Source of the DNA: Muraenolepis orangiensis
Lineage: Eukaryota; Chordata; Actinopteri; Gadiformes; Muraenolepididae
DNA: 64,000 nucleotides
Assembly (NCBI GenBank): GCA_027704905.1
Contig: CM051006.1
Coordinates: 3,669,749 to 3,733,748, forward strand
Reading direction: 5' to 3'
The notes beneath the pieces were generated by a model. It had not been told where the DNA came from, did not search any database, and saw only the letters and a program-made list of their open reading frames with translations. The translations under genes were made by a program, and so were the position numbers. This document shows positions 38,446 to 49,370 of this stretch, in pieces. Position 1 is the first letter of the stretch; the number at the start of each line of letters is the position of its first letter.

Positions 38446-38483
38446 ATATATATATATCTATATATATATAGATATATATATCT
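38446..38483. repeat. (AT)n target tract
   Basis: AT repeat between the hAT end and the Rex3 tail. AT-rich repeat also flanks the other end of Rex3 (43237-43310), so Rex3 probably inserted into such a tract. Confidence 0.85.
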
Positions 38484-38918
38484 ATATATCCATCCATCCA
38501 TCCATCCATCCATCTTCTCCCGCTTATCCGTAATCGGGTCGCGGAGGTAGCAGCTTCAGCAGGGGACTCCAAACTTCCCTCTCCCTGGCAACATCGACAA
38601 GCTCTGACTGGGGGATCCCGAGGCGTTCCCAGGCCAGTGTGGAGATGTAATCACCCCACCTGTACCTCGGTCTGCCCCATGGTCTCTTCCCAGTTGGATG
38701 TGCCTGCAAAACCTCCCTCGGGAGGCGACCAGGAAGCATCCATACTAGATGCCCGAACCACCTCAACTGGCTCCTTTCTACGCGAAGGAGCAGCGGCTCT
38801 ACTCCTAGTCTCTCACGAGTGACTGAGCTTCTCACCCTATCCCTCAGGGAGATACCAGCCACCCTCCTGAGGAAACTCATTTTGGCCGCTTGTATTCGCG
38901 ATCTCGTCCTTTCGGTCA

Positions 38919-40277
38919 TTACCCATTGATCATGGCCATAGGTGAGGGTAGGAACGAAGACTGATCGGTAGATGGAGAGCTTTGCCTTCTGGCTCTGCTC
39001 TCTTTTGGCCAAAGTGCACCCAATACCGCTCCCGCTGCACCTATTCTCCTGTCAATCTCACGCTCCATCCTCCCCTCACTCGAGAACAAGACCCCGAGAT
39101 ACTTGAACTCCTTCACTTGGGATAAGGACTCCCTCCCTACTTGGAGTAGACAATCCACCGGTTTCCTGCTAAGAACCATGGCCTCAGATTTGGAGGTGCT
39201 GATCCTCATCCCAGCCGCTTCACATTCCGCTGCAAACCGATCTAGTGGGTGCTGAAGGTCACATACTGATGACGCAAACAGGACCACATCATCTGCAAAC
39301 AGCAGCGATTCAATCCTGAGCCCACCATACTGAAACCCCTCCCCTCCATGATTATGCCTTGAAATCCTGTCCATGAAAATCACAAACAGGATGGGTGACA
39401 AAGCGCAGCCCTGGCGGAGGCCAACACCCACTGAGAACAGGCCGGACTTTCTACCGAGAATCCGGACACAGCTCTTTCTTTTGGAGTAGAGAGATTGGAT
39501 TGCCCTCAACAGTGACCCCCGCACCCCATACTCCCGCAGCACCCCCCACAGTATTTCCCGAGGGACCCGATCATATGCCTTCTCCAAATCCACAAAACAC
39601 ATGTAGACCAGATTGGCATACTCCCAAGCCCCCTCCAGGATCCTTGCAAGAGTGAAAAGCTGGTCCGTTGTTCCACGACCAGGGCGGAATCCGCATTGTT
39701 CCTCTTCAATCTGAGGTTCGACTATCGGCCGAACCCTCCTTTCCAGCACCTTTGAGTAGACTTTCCCAGGGAGGCTGAGTAATGTGATACCCCTGTAATT
39801 GGCACACACCCTCTGGTCACCATTTTTGAACAGGGGTACCACCACCCCCGTTTGCCACTCCTCAGGCACTGTCCCAGACTTCCACGCAATGTTGAAAAGA
39901 CGTGTCATCCACGACAGCCCCTCAACACCCAGAGCCTTTAGCATTTCTGGACGGATTTCATCAACCCCTGGGGCTTTGCCACTGTGGAGATGTTTGACTA
40001 CCGTAGTGACTTCCTCCAGGGAGATTGATGTTTGCCGTCCTTCATCCTCCAGCTCTGTCTCTACCATTGAGGGTGTAGTTGGGTTAAGAAGTTCCTCAAA
40101 GTGTTCTTTCCACCGCCCGATCACCTCCTCAGTTGAGGTCAGCAATGTCCCACCCTTACTGTACACAGCTTGGATGGATCCACGCTTCCCCCTCCTGAGG
40201 CGCCGGATTGTTTGCCAGAAACGCTTTGGTGCCGACTGAAAGTCCTTCTCCATGGCTTCTCCGAATTCCTCCCACAC
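38919..40277 (-). pseudogene. Rex3 reverse transcriptase frame
   Basis: Longest intact part of Rex3 ORF, 452 codons on the minus strand. It shows N-Y-R-G-I-T-L-L-S, G-F-R-P-G-R-G-T-T-D, D-L-E-K-A-Y-D-R-V-P, the catalytic F-A-D-D-V at about 39284-39298, and Y-L-G-V-L-F-S-S-E-G. The catalytic aspartates are kept. It loses frame at its 3' end with a small deletion, and its 5' end is out of frame with the endonuclease. It would copy element RNA at the target site if whole. Confidence 0.85.
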
Positions 40278-41077
40278 CCGCTGCTTTTTCTCTGCTACAG
40301 CCGAGGCTGCCGTCCTCTTGGCCTGTCGATACCTCGCAACTGAGTCTCACAGGCTAACATAGCCCGGAAGGCCTCCTTCTTCAGCCGGACGGCTTCCCTG
40401 ACCACCTGTGTCCACCACGAAGTCCGAGGGTTGCCGTCCCTTGAGGCACCAATGACCTTGAGGCCACAGCTCTCAACCGCAGCTTCGGCAATAGAAGCTT
40501 TGAACAATGACCACTCTGGCTCAATGCCCCCAGCCTCCACAGAGATGCCCGAAAAATTCCGCCGAAGGTGGGAGTTGAAGGTCTCCCGGACAGGGGCATC
40601 CACCAGACGTTCCCAGTTCACCCGCACTGCACATTTGGGTCTGTCCAGAGGCTTCCCCTGCCATCTTACCCAACTCACCACCAGATGGTGATCGGTTGAC
40701 AGCTCTGCCCCTCTCTTCACCCGAGTGTCCAAAACATGCGGCCTCAGGCCAGATGATATGATAACAAAATCGATCATTGTCCTTCGGCCTAAGGTACTCT
40801 GGTACCATGTACACTTATGAGCATCCTTATGTTTGAACATGGTGTTTGTTATGGGCAATCCATGACTAGCACAGAAATCCAATAACAAAACCCCACTCCG
40901 GTTCAGATCAGGTAGGCCGTTCATCCCCAACACGCCCCTCCAAGTTTCCCCATCGTTACCCACGTGTGCGTTGAAGTCTCCCAGGAGGACTATAGAGTCC
41001 CCTTCAGGAGCCCCATGCAGGACTCCATCCAGGGAGTGCAAGAAGGCGGGATATTCCGAACTGTTGTTTGGTGCATA

Positions 41078-42483
41078 TGTAACCCCTGGTTACTAGAGCT
41101 CCAATGACTCCAAAACGTATCTGTAACATTGAAATGAGATTTGACCAATCAGAGCGTTAGGCCCGCCTCCTACGTTTACCGTGAACTCCGGTTAATACCA
41201 GATTTTCCTTTGTCGAGTCAGGAATGACATGAGGTGTGGATGTTTAAGACGTCCCGTTGGTATATGATAACTATCATCAGAGAAATCCTTGGTGAGTCTC
41301 AAACAAGAGAAATGTGACTATTAGAAAGTTGTTAACATGATAATTGAGTGTAATGTGCGGTATAACGATAGTTGGAATGTCGCAACATTGTTCCTCACAA
41401 GCACGAGGGGCCGCTATACAGACATGTGATGCATGACAGAATGAAAAGAGTTGAACCCATTTACAGGTTGTAAATGCACTTTATTGAATGAGACGTTGAT
41501 ATGCACTTATGGTTTTGTATTGCAAGGCTGGGTTTTGTGTTGGATTGATTTGGATCCTGGATTCGTCTGTTCGTCTGCTGGTTCCTTTGGACTGCATCGG
41601 CGGCGGACAGGCTGGCGAGCCTCCCACGAGAACGACCTGTGAAGTGAACAAGGACAGAGTTAAAGCGTGGCTTCTACAGAGCGGTAGGATAAGCGCACTC
41701 AACGACACGTTTCCCAGGATGGATTCGTATCACTGAACTGAGTTAAAGGGCCACGGACACCAAGTTCCCTGAACACATGGACAGAGTTTAACCACCATTC
41801 ATGGAATGAGTGAAATCGTTGTGTGTAAATGGATAGAGATAACTAAATTGTAATAGGATTCAGGTTCTTTGTTGTTAAGTTTTGTTTGTTTTATTGCTTT
41901 TGTGTTAACAGAGCTTTTGATTTAAGATGGTTTGGATATAAGGGTCTTCTTTCAAAGATTAAGAGTCCTGGTTCCTAGAATTAGCTGATCCAGTTAGTTT
42001 AAGTTATAATATTAAAATAGCATATAGATAATAATTAAAATAGTATATAGATAATAATTAAAATAGTATATAGATAATAATTAAAACAGTAAATAGATAA
42101 AAATTAAAATAGTATATAGATAATAATTAAAACAGTGAGTAGGTATAATTAAAACAGTGAGTAGATATAATTAAAATAGTAACTAAAGTAGTGGAACCAG
42201 GGAAGGTTTAAGCATCAGACCCAAGGTGTTTTGTACATATTCATTCATTTTGTTTAATTCATTGTACAGTGTATTATCCTGACTTGTGGAAAGAAAATAA
42301 ACCAAAGAAGGTAAGGAAGAACTGGGAAGAGAAACACATTTCCTTACCTTCAAAACATAGATCTTTTGTCAGTGCTTCATTCTTGTGCAGACCATCTCTC
42401 TTCCGAGGCGAACTTGGTTTCTTCTGATCTGGCCCAAACCCATATATATAGATACCTTGTCTAGTTACTAAGCTAGTGTTACA
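41078..42483 (+). mobile_element. 1.4-kb LTR-like insertion (probable solo LTR) in Rex3
   Basis: Begins TGTAACCCCTGGTTAC and ends GCTAGTGTTACA, so TG...CA termini with a short inverted TGTAAC/GTTACA. It is flanked by a 4-bp duplication CATA (41074-41077 and 42484-42487) that splits an otherwise continuous Rex3 endonuclease codon run. The plus strand has a CCAAT box (GACCAATCAGAGC, about 41140) and GC-rich box near 41160, and AATAAA at 42296-42301, matching LTR polarity. A 23-24-bp tandem (ATAGTATATAGATAATAATT) fills about 41998-42180. No internal coding remains. Long LTR plus 4-bp duplication suits an endogenous retrovirus or Gypsy family. A DNA transposon with imperfect ends is the alternative. 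Confidence 0.65.
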
Positions 42484-43236
42484 CATAGGCACAAACAACA
42501 GTCAGAGTTTTCCCTCCCATGACCCTAAGGCGTAGGGAGGCGACCCTCTCGTCCACCGGGGTAAACTCCAACAAAGCGGCACTCAGCCGGGAACTTGTGA
42601 GTATCCCCACACCCGCCCGGTGCCTCACACCCTGAGCAACTCCAGAGAAGGAAAGAGTCCAACCCCTATCCAGGAGTTTAGTTCCAGAGCCAGTGCTGTG
42701 CGCCTGAGGTAAGCCTCACCAGATCTAATTGGTAGCGCTCCACCTCCCGCACATGCTCAGGCTCCTTCCCCCCCAGAGAGGTGACATTCCACATCCCCAA
42801 AGCCAGTCTCTGTTGGCTGGGTTTGGTCCGTCGATGCCCCCTGCCTTCACTGCCTCTTAACTGGCAGTGCACCCGACCCCAGCGGTTCTTCCCGTAGGTG
42901 GTGAGTCCGCGGGAAGGAGAAGTGGCCACGTTGCTTTTTCGGGCTATGCCCGACCGGGCTCCGTGGCTAACCCGGCCACCAGGCGCTCGCTTACGGGCCC
43001 TCTTTCCAGGCCTGGCTCCGGAAAGGGGCCCCGGGCTTCCTCCGGGCAGGGTATCCTCACTTCTTGTGTTTGTTTGTCCATTGAAGTCTTTGAACCATTC
43101 TTAGTCTGGTCCCTCCCCTGAGACCAATCTGCCATGGGAGACCCTACCAGGAGCACTAGGCTCCAGACAACACAGCTCTCAGGTTCACAGGGACACCCAA
43201 ACCTCTCCACCACGATAAGGTGATGGTTCCCGGAGA

Positions 43237-43310
43237 GGTATATATATATTTTATATATATATTTTATATATTTTATATATTTTATATATTTTATATATAT
43301 ATATATATAA
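43237..43310. repeat. (TATATATTT)n AT-rich repeat
   Basis: Abuts the 5' end of Rex3. Confidence 0.9.
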
Positions 43311-43429
43311 CTCTAAACATATCTCATACCTACTCTACAAGTTATTTTATACCTGTTATTATACTGAGTAGACTGTTTTTACATCCTATTTAACCACTGT
43401 ACCTTGTATATTACCATTTGCTTTACTGC

Positions 43430-43725
43430 AACATTTGCACTCTGGTTAGATGCCAAATTACAACAGAAATTGATGAGCCTCTCTCCATTGTCATTGCTGA
43501 TGTGGTTGATGTTGTTGCTGATGTCACTTCCATCGAACTTTGCCAATTTTAAACTTAGGTCAGTTGTGGCGTTCATGTCTGCTAGGACAACACACTCTTG
43601 ATGTTTGTTATCTCAGGCAGTGGCTTTCCGGAGATCATTGTAGATCTTTTGTTGTTCCCTTGTCATTGTGTCGTTTTCGCTGTTGGGAGGAGTGTATGCA
43701 ATGCTTACCATAAATCGGTAGCTGT
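43430..43725 (-). mobile_element. LINE endonuclease fragment (CFDP2-like type)
   Basis: The minus strand reads M-V-S-I-A-Y-T-P-P-N-S-E-N-D, then C-V-V-L-A-D-M-N-A-T-T-D and N-D-N-G-E-R-L-I-N-F-C. This is the pattern of apurinic-type endonucleases in RTE-like LINEs. A stop breaks it near 43610. No RT or tail is attached. Confidence 0.5.
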
Positions 43726-43733
43726 AGTAGACC

Positions 43734-43934
43734 ACAATTTGTAATAATTACAATTTGATGCAGCAGCACAAGGGAATAAACTTATCATCAAAGAAATACA
43801 TTTTCTATAAATCCATATACATCCAAATCAGTATCTAATGTGTAGCCCGGGTGCTAGTAGCATTGTTGACTATGGACACCTGGGTTGTCCCTGCCATGCT
43901 ATGGGTGGAAATACACACATTGGCTCTTGCTCCT
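43734..43934. repeat. Left copy of a ~200-bp direct repeat
   Basis: Starts ACAATTTGTAATAATTAC and runs to TTGGCTCTTGCTCCT. The partner at 44728-44928 differs at only about four positions. The pair flanks a Rex3 piece. Confidence 0.92.
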
Positions 43935-44593
43935 GTCAATCTCACGCTCCATCCTCCCCTCACTCGAGAACAAGACCCCGAGATACTTGAACCCCTTCAC
44001 TTGGGATAAGGACTCCCTCCCTACTTGGAGTAAACAATCCACCGGTTTCCTGCTAAGAACCATGGCCTCAGATTTGGAGGTGCTGATCCTCATCCCAGCC
44101 GCTTCACATTCCGCTGCAAACCGATCTAGTGGGTGCTGAAGGTCACATACTGATGACGTAAACAGGACCACATCATCTGCAAACAGCAGCGATTCAATCC
44201 TGAGCCCACCATACTGAAACCCCTCCCCTCCATGACTATGCCTTGAAATCCTGTCCATGAAAATCACAAACAGGATGGGTGACAAAGCGCAGCCCTGGCG
44301 GAGGCCAACACCCACTGAGAACAGGCCTGACTTACTACCGCGAATCCGGACACAGCTCTTGCTTTGGGAGTAGAGAGATTGGATGGCCCTCAACAGTGAC
44401 CCCCGCACCCCATACTCCCGCAGCACCCCCCACAGTATTTCCCGAGGGACCCGATCATATGCCTTCTCCAAATCCACAAAACACATGTAGACCGGATGGG
44501 CATACTCCCACGCCCCCTCCAGGATCCTTGCAAGAGTGAAAAGCTGGTCCGTTGTTCCACGACCAGGGCCGCATTGTTCCTCTTCAATCTGAG
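43930..44593 (-). mobile_element. Internal Rex3 fragment lacking both ends
   Basis: Nearly identical to 39046-39715 of the large Rex3, with a 7-bp deletion and a handful of substitutions. It carries F-A-D-D-V but stops before the 3' UTR and GATG tail. Missing the 3' end is unlike target-primed insertion. It lies between 200-bp direct repeats and shares CTCCT at the left join, pointing to recombination or repair rather than retrotransposition. Confidence 0.85.
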
Positions 44594-44727
44594 AAAGTCA
44601 GGCCTGACATACTCGTATGAGTACACCTACTCCTGCTTTGTGCTTCCTAGCGTATCCTGACCAATGATATTCATATTTACTGTCTTACTTCTTGTAATCC
44701 ACAAATGTCTAATCCTGCAATTTGATT

Positions 44728-44928
44728 ACAATTTGTAATAATTACAATTTGATGCAGCAGCACAAGGGAATGAAGTTATCATCAAAGAAATACATTTTCT
44801 ACAAATCCATATACATCCAAATCAGTATCTAATGTGTAGCCCGGGTGCTAGTAGCATTGTTGACTATGGACACCTGGGTTGTCCCTGCCATGCTATGGGT
44901 GGAAATACACACATTGGCTCTGGCTCCT
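44728..44928. repeat. Right copy of the ~200-bp direct repeat
   Basis: Matches 43734-43934 at about 98%. Offset between copies is 994 bp. Confidence 0.92.
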
Positions 44929-45904
44929 CTGGTGTAAATAGCATTGTTGGCTATTTACACCTGGGTGCAAATAGCATCTGCCTTAAAAAAAGGTTAAAAA
45001 AACTTCTTGAGAGGAATAGATTGGATGGAATATAGTGTCAAAAGTTATTTTCATTTAGTTTTATTCATTTAGTTATATTTGTAAGGCTCTTCGGATAAAT
45101 TAATTAGGATATAACAGGTTAGGCATTCACATGCTAGTACTTCACACCCTTTTGGTCAGCCAAGTCTCTGTTTCCACTTTGTATATATTATTGTTTTGTA
45201 CATGATTGCTGATCGAAATAAACGTATTCATTCATTCATTCATTGTGTCTATCAATCCACAATATTTCTACAGTCCAGAATCAACCAGGCTGCCAGCCAA
45301 ACTCAGCCAGAGACGGACAGATGCAGAGTAAGGCCACTGCCACTGGGCCAGAGAGACAGTCAGTCAGCCCACACTACCTAGCATCTACTGCAGACAAGGA
45401 CGGATCAGACCTGGTGATGAGGTATGCACCTGTGATCAAGTCCAGGCATGGATAGCAGGTGTCTAGCTCTAGCGATGCTACACTGCAGTACTCTGAGCTG
45501 TGTGTTCCACTGCAGATGCAGAGGGGAGACACACATTTCACACACATTTCAGAGATGAAACAGATGAGGATCACAGACCTGTGTCTATAAAAAGATCCAC
45601 AGAGGTGTGTGTGTATGTGTGTGTGTGTTCATGTACGTGTGTGCACATTCGAGAATGTGGATGACAAATGAACTGGCAAATGTCTGATGAACATAATTTG
45701 GTGGTCCAGGGACATGGAAAAACCAGGGAAAAACTAATCAGGATTTACTGTCGAATTGAGCATGAGAATACAGGGGAAAAACATACCCTAGAAATAACCT
45801 TACTACTATTTAAGGAATGTAAAGGGGACATAAGTTCAGGGCACTTGCTAAATATGCAACCTAAAACCAAGAAAATCCAAAGTAAATATGTAAATAGCAA
45901 AAAG
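44929..45904. other. Unassigned sequence with a candidate exon
   Basis: On the plus strand 45272-45421 lies between TTTCTACAG and ATGAG|GTATGC and is open in two frames, one reading S-P-H-Y-L-A-S-T-A-D-K-D-G. I cannot name it. (CATT)n sits at 45225-45245. Confidence 0.3.
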
Positions 45905-46138
45905 TCATGAAACTGATCTTCATCTTCAATCCCCGGGTGTAAACTCATCCTTGGTCTCTTGCCTGCTGCTGGATATTTAATTTGGGTCGTTCTGGTCCAA
46001 GCTCTTTTATCCTTTTCTGTTCCTCGGAGAACGCCTTGAGAATGGTATTTTTTAGAGATGCCTGCTTTATTCCTTCAGACACGGTTCCACTTGAACTTGC
46101 TGCTGTCTTCTTCTTCTTCTTCAAATGTACATCCATCA
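45905..46138 (-). pseudogene. Unidentified coding-like minus-strand fragment
   Basis: Reads D-V-H-L-K-K-K-K-K-T-A-A-S-S-S, then I-L-K-A-F-S-E-E-Q-K-R-I-K-E-L-G-P-E-R to a stop. One frame over it continues M-S-L-H-P-G-I-E-D-E-D-Q-F-H-D. The composition (Lys-rich start, acidic end) and continuity across a single shift look like a real protein tail with one indel, perhaps a retrocopy or lost exon. I do not recognise the family. Confidence 0.35.
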
Positions 46139-46519
46139 GTCAATTTATTGTTCTTTTAATGTTTTTGTTGTGTTTAGTATTTTTATAGTATTGTTGTTGA
46201 AATTCATAGTGCGGGAGAGATGGAAGTAAGCATTCTATTGAACTTGTTGCAAATAAAAATTGTTGTATCTTGTAATGGAGTCTGGCACGAGTAGGCGTGT
46301 CAGCCCCAAGGCTGCTTGTGTGACAGTAGAAGCTTGACCAAATCATTATATTCATTTTTTGATACATACACTTTTTTTAAAGGCCACTGCACCACTGATG
46401 GAAAACTGACACCCAAAATACATTTGTATTTATTTTTAACATTAAATAAAAATTATTGAAATTATATTTATTAATTTTTACAACCATAGGTAGTCATCGG
46501 TGTTCTTCTCCTTTGTCCT

Positions 46520-47450
46520 CAACAGGAATCTGGGTGTGACCCTGGATGGCCAACTGTCGTTCTCTGCAAACATTGCATCGGTGACACGCTCCTGCAGATT
46601 CCTCCTCTACAACATCAGGAGGATTCGGCCATTTCTCACTGAAAAGGCTTCCCAGGTGCTCATCCAGGCTCTTGTCATCTCCAGGCTAGACTACTGCAAA
46701 TCCCTCCTTGCTGGTGCCCCGACATCTGCCATCAGAACCCTGGAGCTCATTCAGAAAGCTGCAGCTCGTCTGGTGTTCAACCGACCTAAGTTCTCCCACA
46801 CATCTACCCTTCTTTGGTCTCTACACTGGCTACCTTTAGCTGCTCTCATCCAGTTCAAGACTTTGATGCTAGCCTACAAGGCAGGAAAAGGAACAGCTCC
46901 ATCCAACATCCAGACAATGGTCAAGCCCTACATCCCTGCCCGTCCACTTCACTCTGCTTCTTCGGGCAGTCTGCCTGCCCCCTCGCTTAGGGGCCCTCGT
47001 GGCCGATCTACGAGGTCACGGCTCTTCTCTGTCCTGACCCCAATTTGGTGGAATGAACTCCCCACGGATGTCAGGCCTGCAGAGTCGCTGCCTATCTTCC
47101 GCCGCAGGCTAAAAACTCACCTCTTCAGGAAACACTACTCGGATCCTTCCTCCTAGCGCATCCTCTTATCACTTTTTACTAGCCTACTAGCGTCTTACTA
47201 AGTAGATTGTCTAAGTAGATTAAGAGGTAGATATTGTTCTATATTGACAACTTATTGTACTTTTACCTTATTGTACTTTTATCTGAACTTATTGTACTTT
47301 TACCTGAGCACTGGCTCTGTTCTTGTAGACTTGCTAGGAATTAAATGCTTTTGACTTCTGGTGATGAGTTGTTCACTCACCTTCCTTTGTTTAAACACAC
47401 TATTGTTAGACACTTTGGATAAAAGCGTCTGCTAAATGACTGAAATGCCA
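46520..47450 (+). mobile_element. L2-type LINE, 3' half of RT and 3' UTR
   Basis: Frame 46500-47156 reads N-L-G-V-T-L-D-G-Q-L-S-F, S-R-L-D-Y-C-K-S-L-L-A-G-A-P and L-K-T-H-L-F-R-K-H-Y to a TAG. This is the RT thumb and C-terminal region after the catalytic box. The 3' UTR ends CACTTTGGATAAAAGCGTC, TGCTAAATGAC. The retained frame has no stop, which suggests a young, 5'-truncated insertion. Confidence 0.85.
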
Positions 47451-47564
47451 TGTTACCCTAACCTCAGCGCCCGAAGGACCATGACCATTCCCCTCGTCCT
47501 GGCTGTTACTCATTTTTACTTAAGTTGTTTCCATCCTGTCTGATCAAGATAATGTGGTACACAG

Positions 47565-49370
47565 TTCCCAGGCAAGGCTGCAGGTCCTGACGGCGTCAGC
47601 CCGAGGGTCCTCAAAACATGTGCTGGCCAGCTGAGTGGAGTCCTGCAGTACATCTTCAACCTGAGCATGAGACTGGAGAAGGTCCCTGTGCTGTGGAAGA
47701 CATCCTGCCTGGTGCCGGTTCCGAAGAAGGCACGTCCCAGCACCTCAAATGACTACAGACCGGTGGCGCTGACATCCCACGTGTCGAAGTCCTTTGAGAG
47801 GCTGGTCCTGTCGCTTCTTCGGCCCCTGGTCAGATCATCGCTGGACCCTCTTCAGTTTGCCTACCAGCCGAAACTGGGAGTGGAGGACGACATCATCTTC
47901 CTGCTTCATCGTGCCTACGCCCACTTGGACAGACCCGGGAGCACTGTGAGAATCATGTTTTTTGACTTCTCCAGTGCGTTCAACACCATCCGGCCTGCCC
48001 TGCTGGGGAGGAAGCTGACGGCGATGAAGGTGGACTCTTCCCTGGTTTCCTGGATTACAGACTATTTCACGGGTCGTCCACAGTTTGTCAGACTGCAGGA
48101 CTGTGTGTCACTGTGTGTGACACTGTGGTCAGCAGCACTGGTGCTCCACAGGGAACGGTTTTTTCCCCATTCCTGTTCACCCTGTACACCTCAGACTTTC
48201 AGTTAAACTTTGAGTCCTGCCATCTGCAGAAGTTCTCGGATGGCTCTGCAGTTGTTGGTTGTGTCAGCGAGGGAAACGATGAGGAGTACAGGGGCGTCGT
48301 GGACTCCTTCGTTGAGTGGTGTGAGCTGAACCACTTGCAGCTCAACACAGACAAAACGAAGGAGATGGTGGTGGACTTCCGCAGGTGGAAATCTACCCCC
48401 ACACCTATTTCCATCAAGAGTGTGTCCGCAGAAGTTGTTCAGGAATATAAATACCTGGGAGTGCACCTGGACAACAAACTGGTCTGGGCCAAGAACTCTG
48501 AGGCTGTGTACAAGAAGGGCCAGAGCCGTCTCTACTTCCTGCGGAGGCTCCGGTCCTTCAACGTTTGTAACACGATGCTGAAGATGTTCTACCAGTCGGT
48601 GGTAGCCAGTGCCATCTTCTTCGGTGTCGTGTGCTGGGGAAGCAAGTTGAGGTCAGCAGACGCCAACAAGATCAGCAGGATCGTCAGGAAGGATGGCGCT
48701 GTCCTGGGGGTCCAGCTGGACTCCTTGTTAGTGGTGTCTGAGAGGAGGATGCTACACAAGCTGCGTAGTATCCTTGACAACAACTCTCACCCTCTCCATC
48801 AGGTGCTGACCTCATACAGAAGCACCTTCAGCAACAGACTCATTCCACCCAGGTGTACCACAGAACGCCACAGGAAGTCCTTTCTTCCTGTGGCCATCAG
48901 ACTCTTTAATTCATCTACCTCGGGTCGTGAGAGGGACAGTGGAGACTCAGTGACCTGAAGTCAAGTGTTATTATTTTTTGGTCAACGTACTGTAAATCCT
49001 TTCACTGTAATTTTGCATTGTAAATTCAATTTCACTTTTCACTTTTCACACTTTTTCAGTATTCATCTGAGTTATTTATTAGTATTTTATTACTGCCAAT
49101 TTGCACTATACGTATTGTTGTATATTGTATATACCTACATATTACTGTAATAATACTGTAAATTGTGCAATTCATCTGTCAATACATTTAGATTTCATTT
49201 AGATTTAATTTTGTTATATTTTGTTTATACTAGTTTAGTTTAGTTTAGTTTGTTGTTATTTCGTTTTTAGGTATTAGTATTTTGTGTGCATTTATTCGCC
49301 CTGTTTCAACTGTTGCACCTTAATTTCCCTCGGGATAAATAAAGTTATCTTGAATCTTGAATCTTGAATC
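47565..49370 (+). mobile_element. Rex1 LINE, RT to 3' tail
   Basis: Frame 47667-48110 (V-P-V-P-K-K-A-R-P, D-F-S-S-A-F-N-T-I) shifts at about 48110, where CTGTGTGT is repeated, and continues 48113-48958 (G-A-P-Q-G-T-V, K-Y-L-G-V-H-L-D-N-K-L). Plus-strand TTCTCCAGTGCGTTCAACACC (split here as TTCTCCAGTG and CGTTCAACACC) differs by one base from a published Rex1 primer. The catalytic box is F-S-D-G instead of F-S-D-D, because codon 48242-48244 is GGC. The tail is TTGAATC repeats. The RT is therefore inactive twice over. Confidence 0.88.

Larger units (their letters stand above)
38484..43236 (-). mobile_element. Nearly full-length Rex3 (RTE clade), split by an LTR-like insertion
   Basis: The 3' tail is a GATG tandem (CATC on plus, 38484-38516) and the 5' end begins CCTCTCCGGGAACCATCACC at 43236. 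Minus-strand parts are 42488-43236 (5' leader), 40295-41073 (endonuclease: L-L-G-D-F-N-A-H-V-G-N-D, S-T-D-H-H-L-V-V), 38919-40277 (reverse transcriptase: C-F-V-D-L-E-K-A-Y-D-R-V, F-A-D-D-V-V) and 38524-39012 (C-terminal domain). A 1406-bp insertion interrupts the endonuclease at 41078-42483. Plus-strand GGGTGACAAAGCGCAGCCCTG (39393-39413) lies in the region used for Rex3 PCR surveys. Frameshifts near 40330 and 38960 make it inactive. Without the insert it is about 3.3 kb, unusually complete for Rex3. Confidence 0.88.

Noticed and set aside
37209..38453. 8-bp target duplication of the hAT at 37217-38445
   Set aside because: Flanks are ACACACAC and ATATATAT; they do not match.
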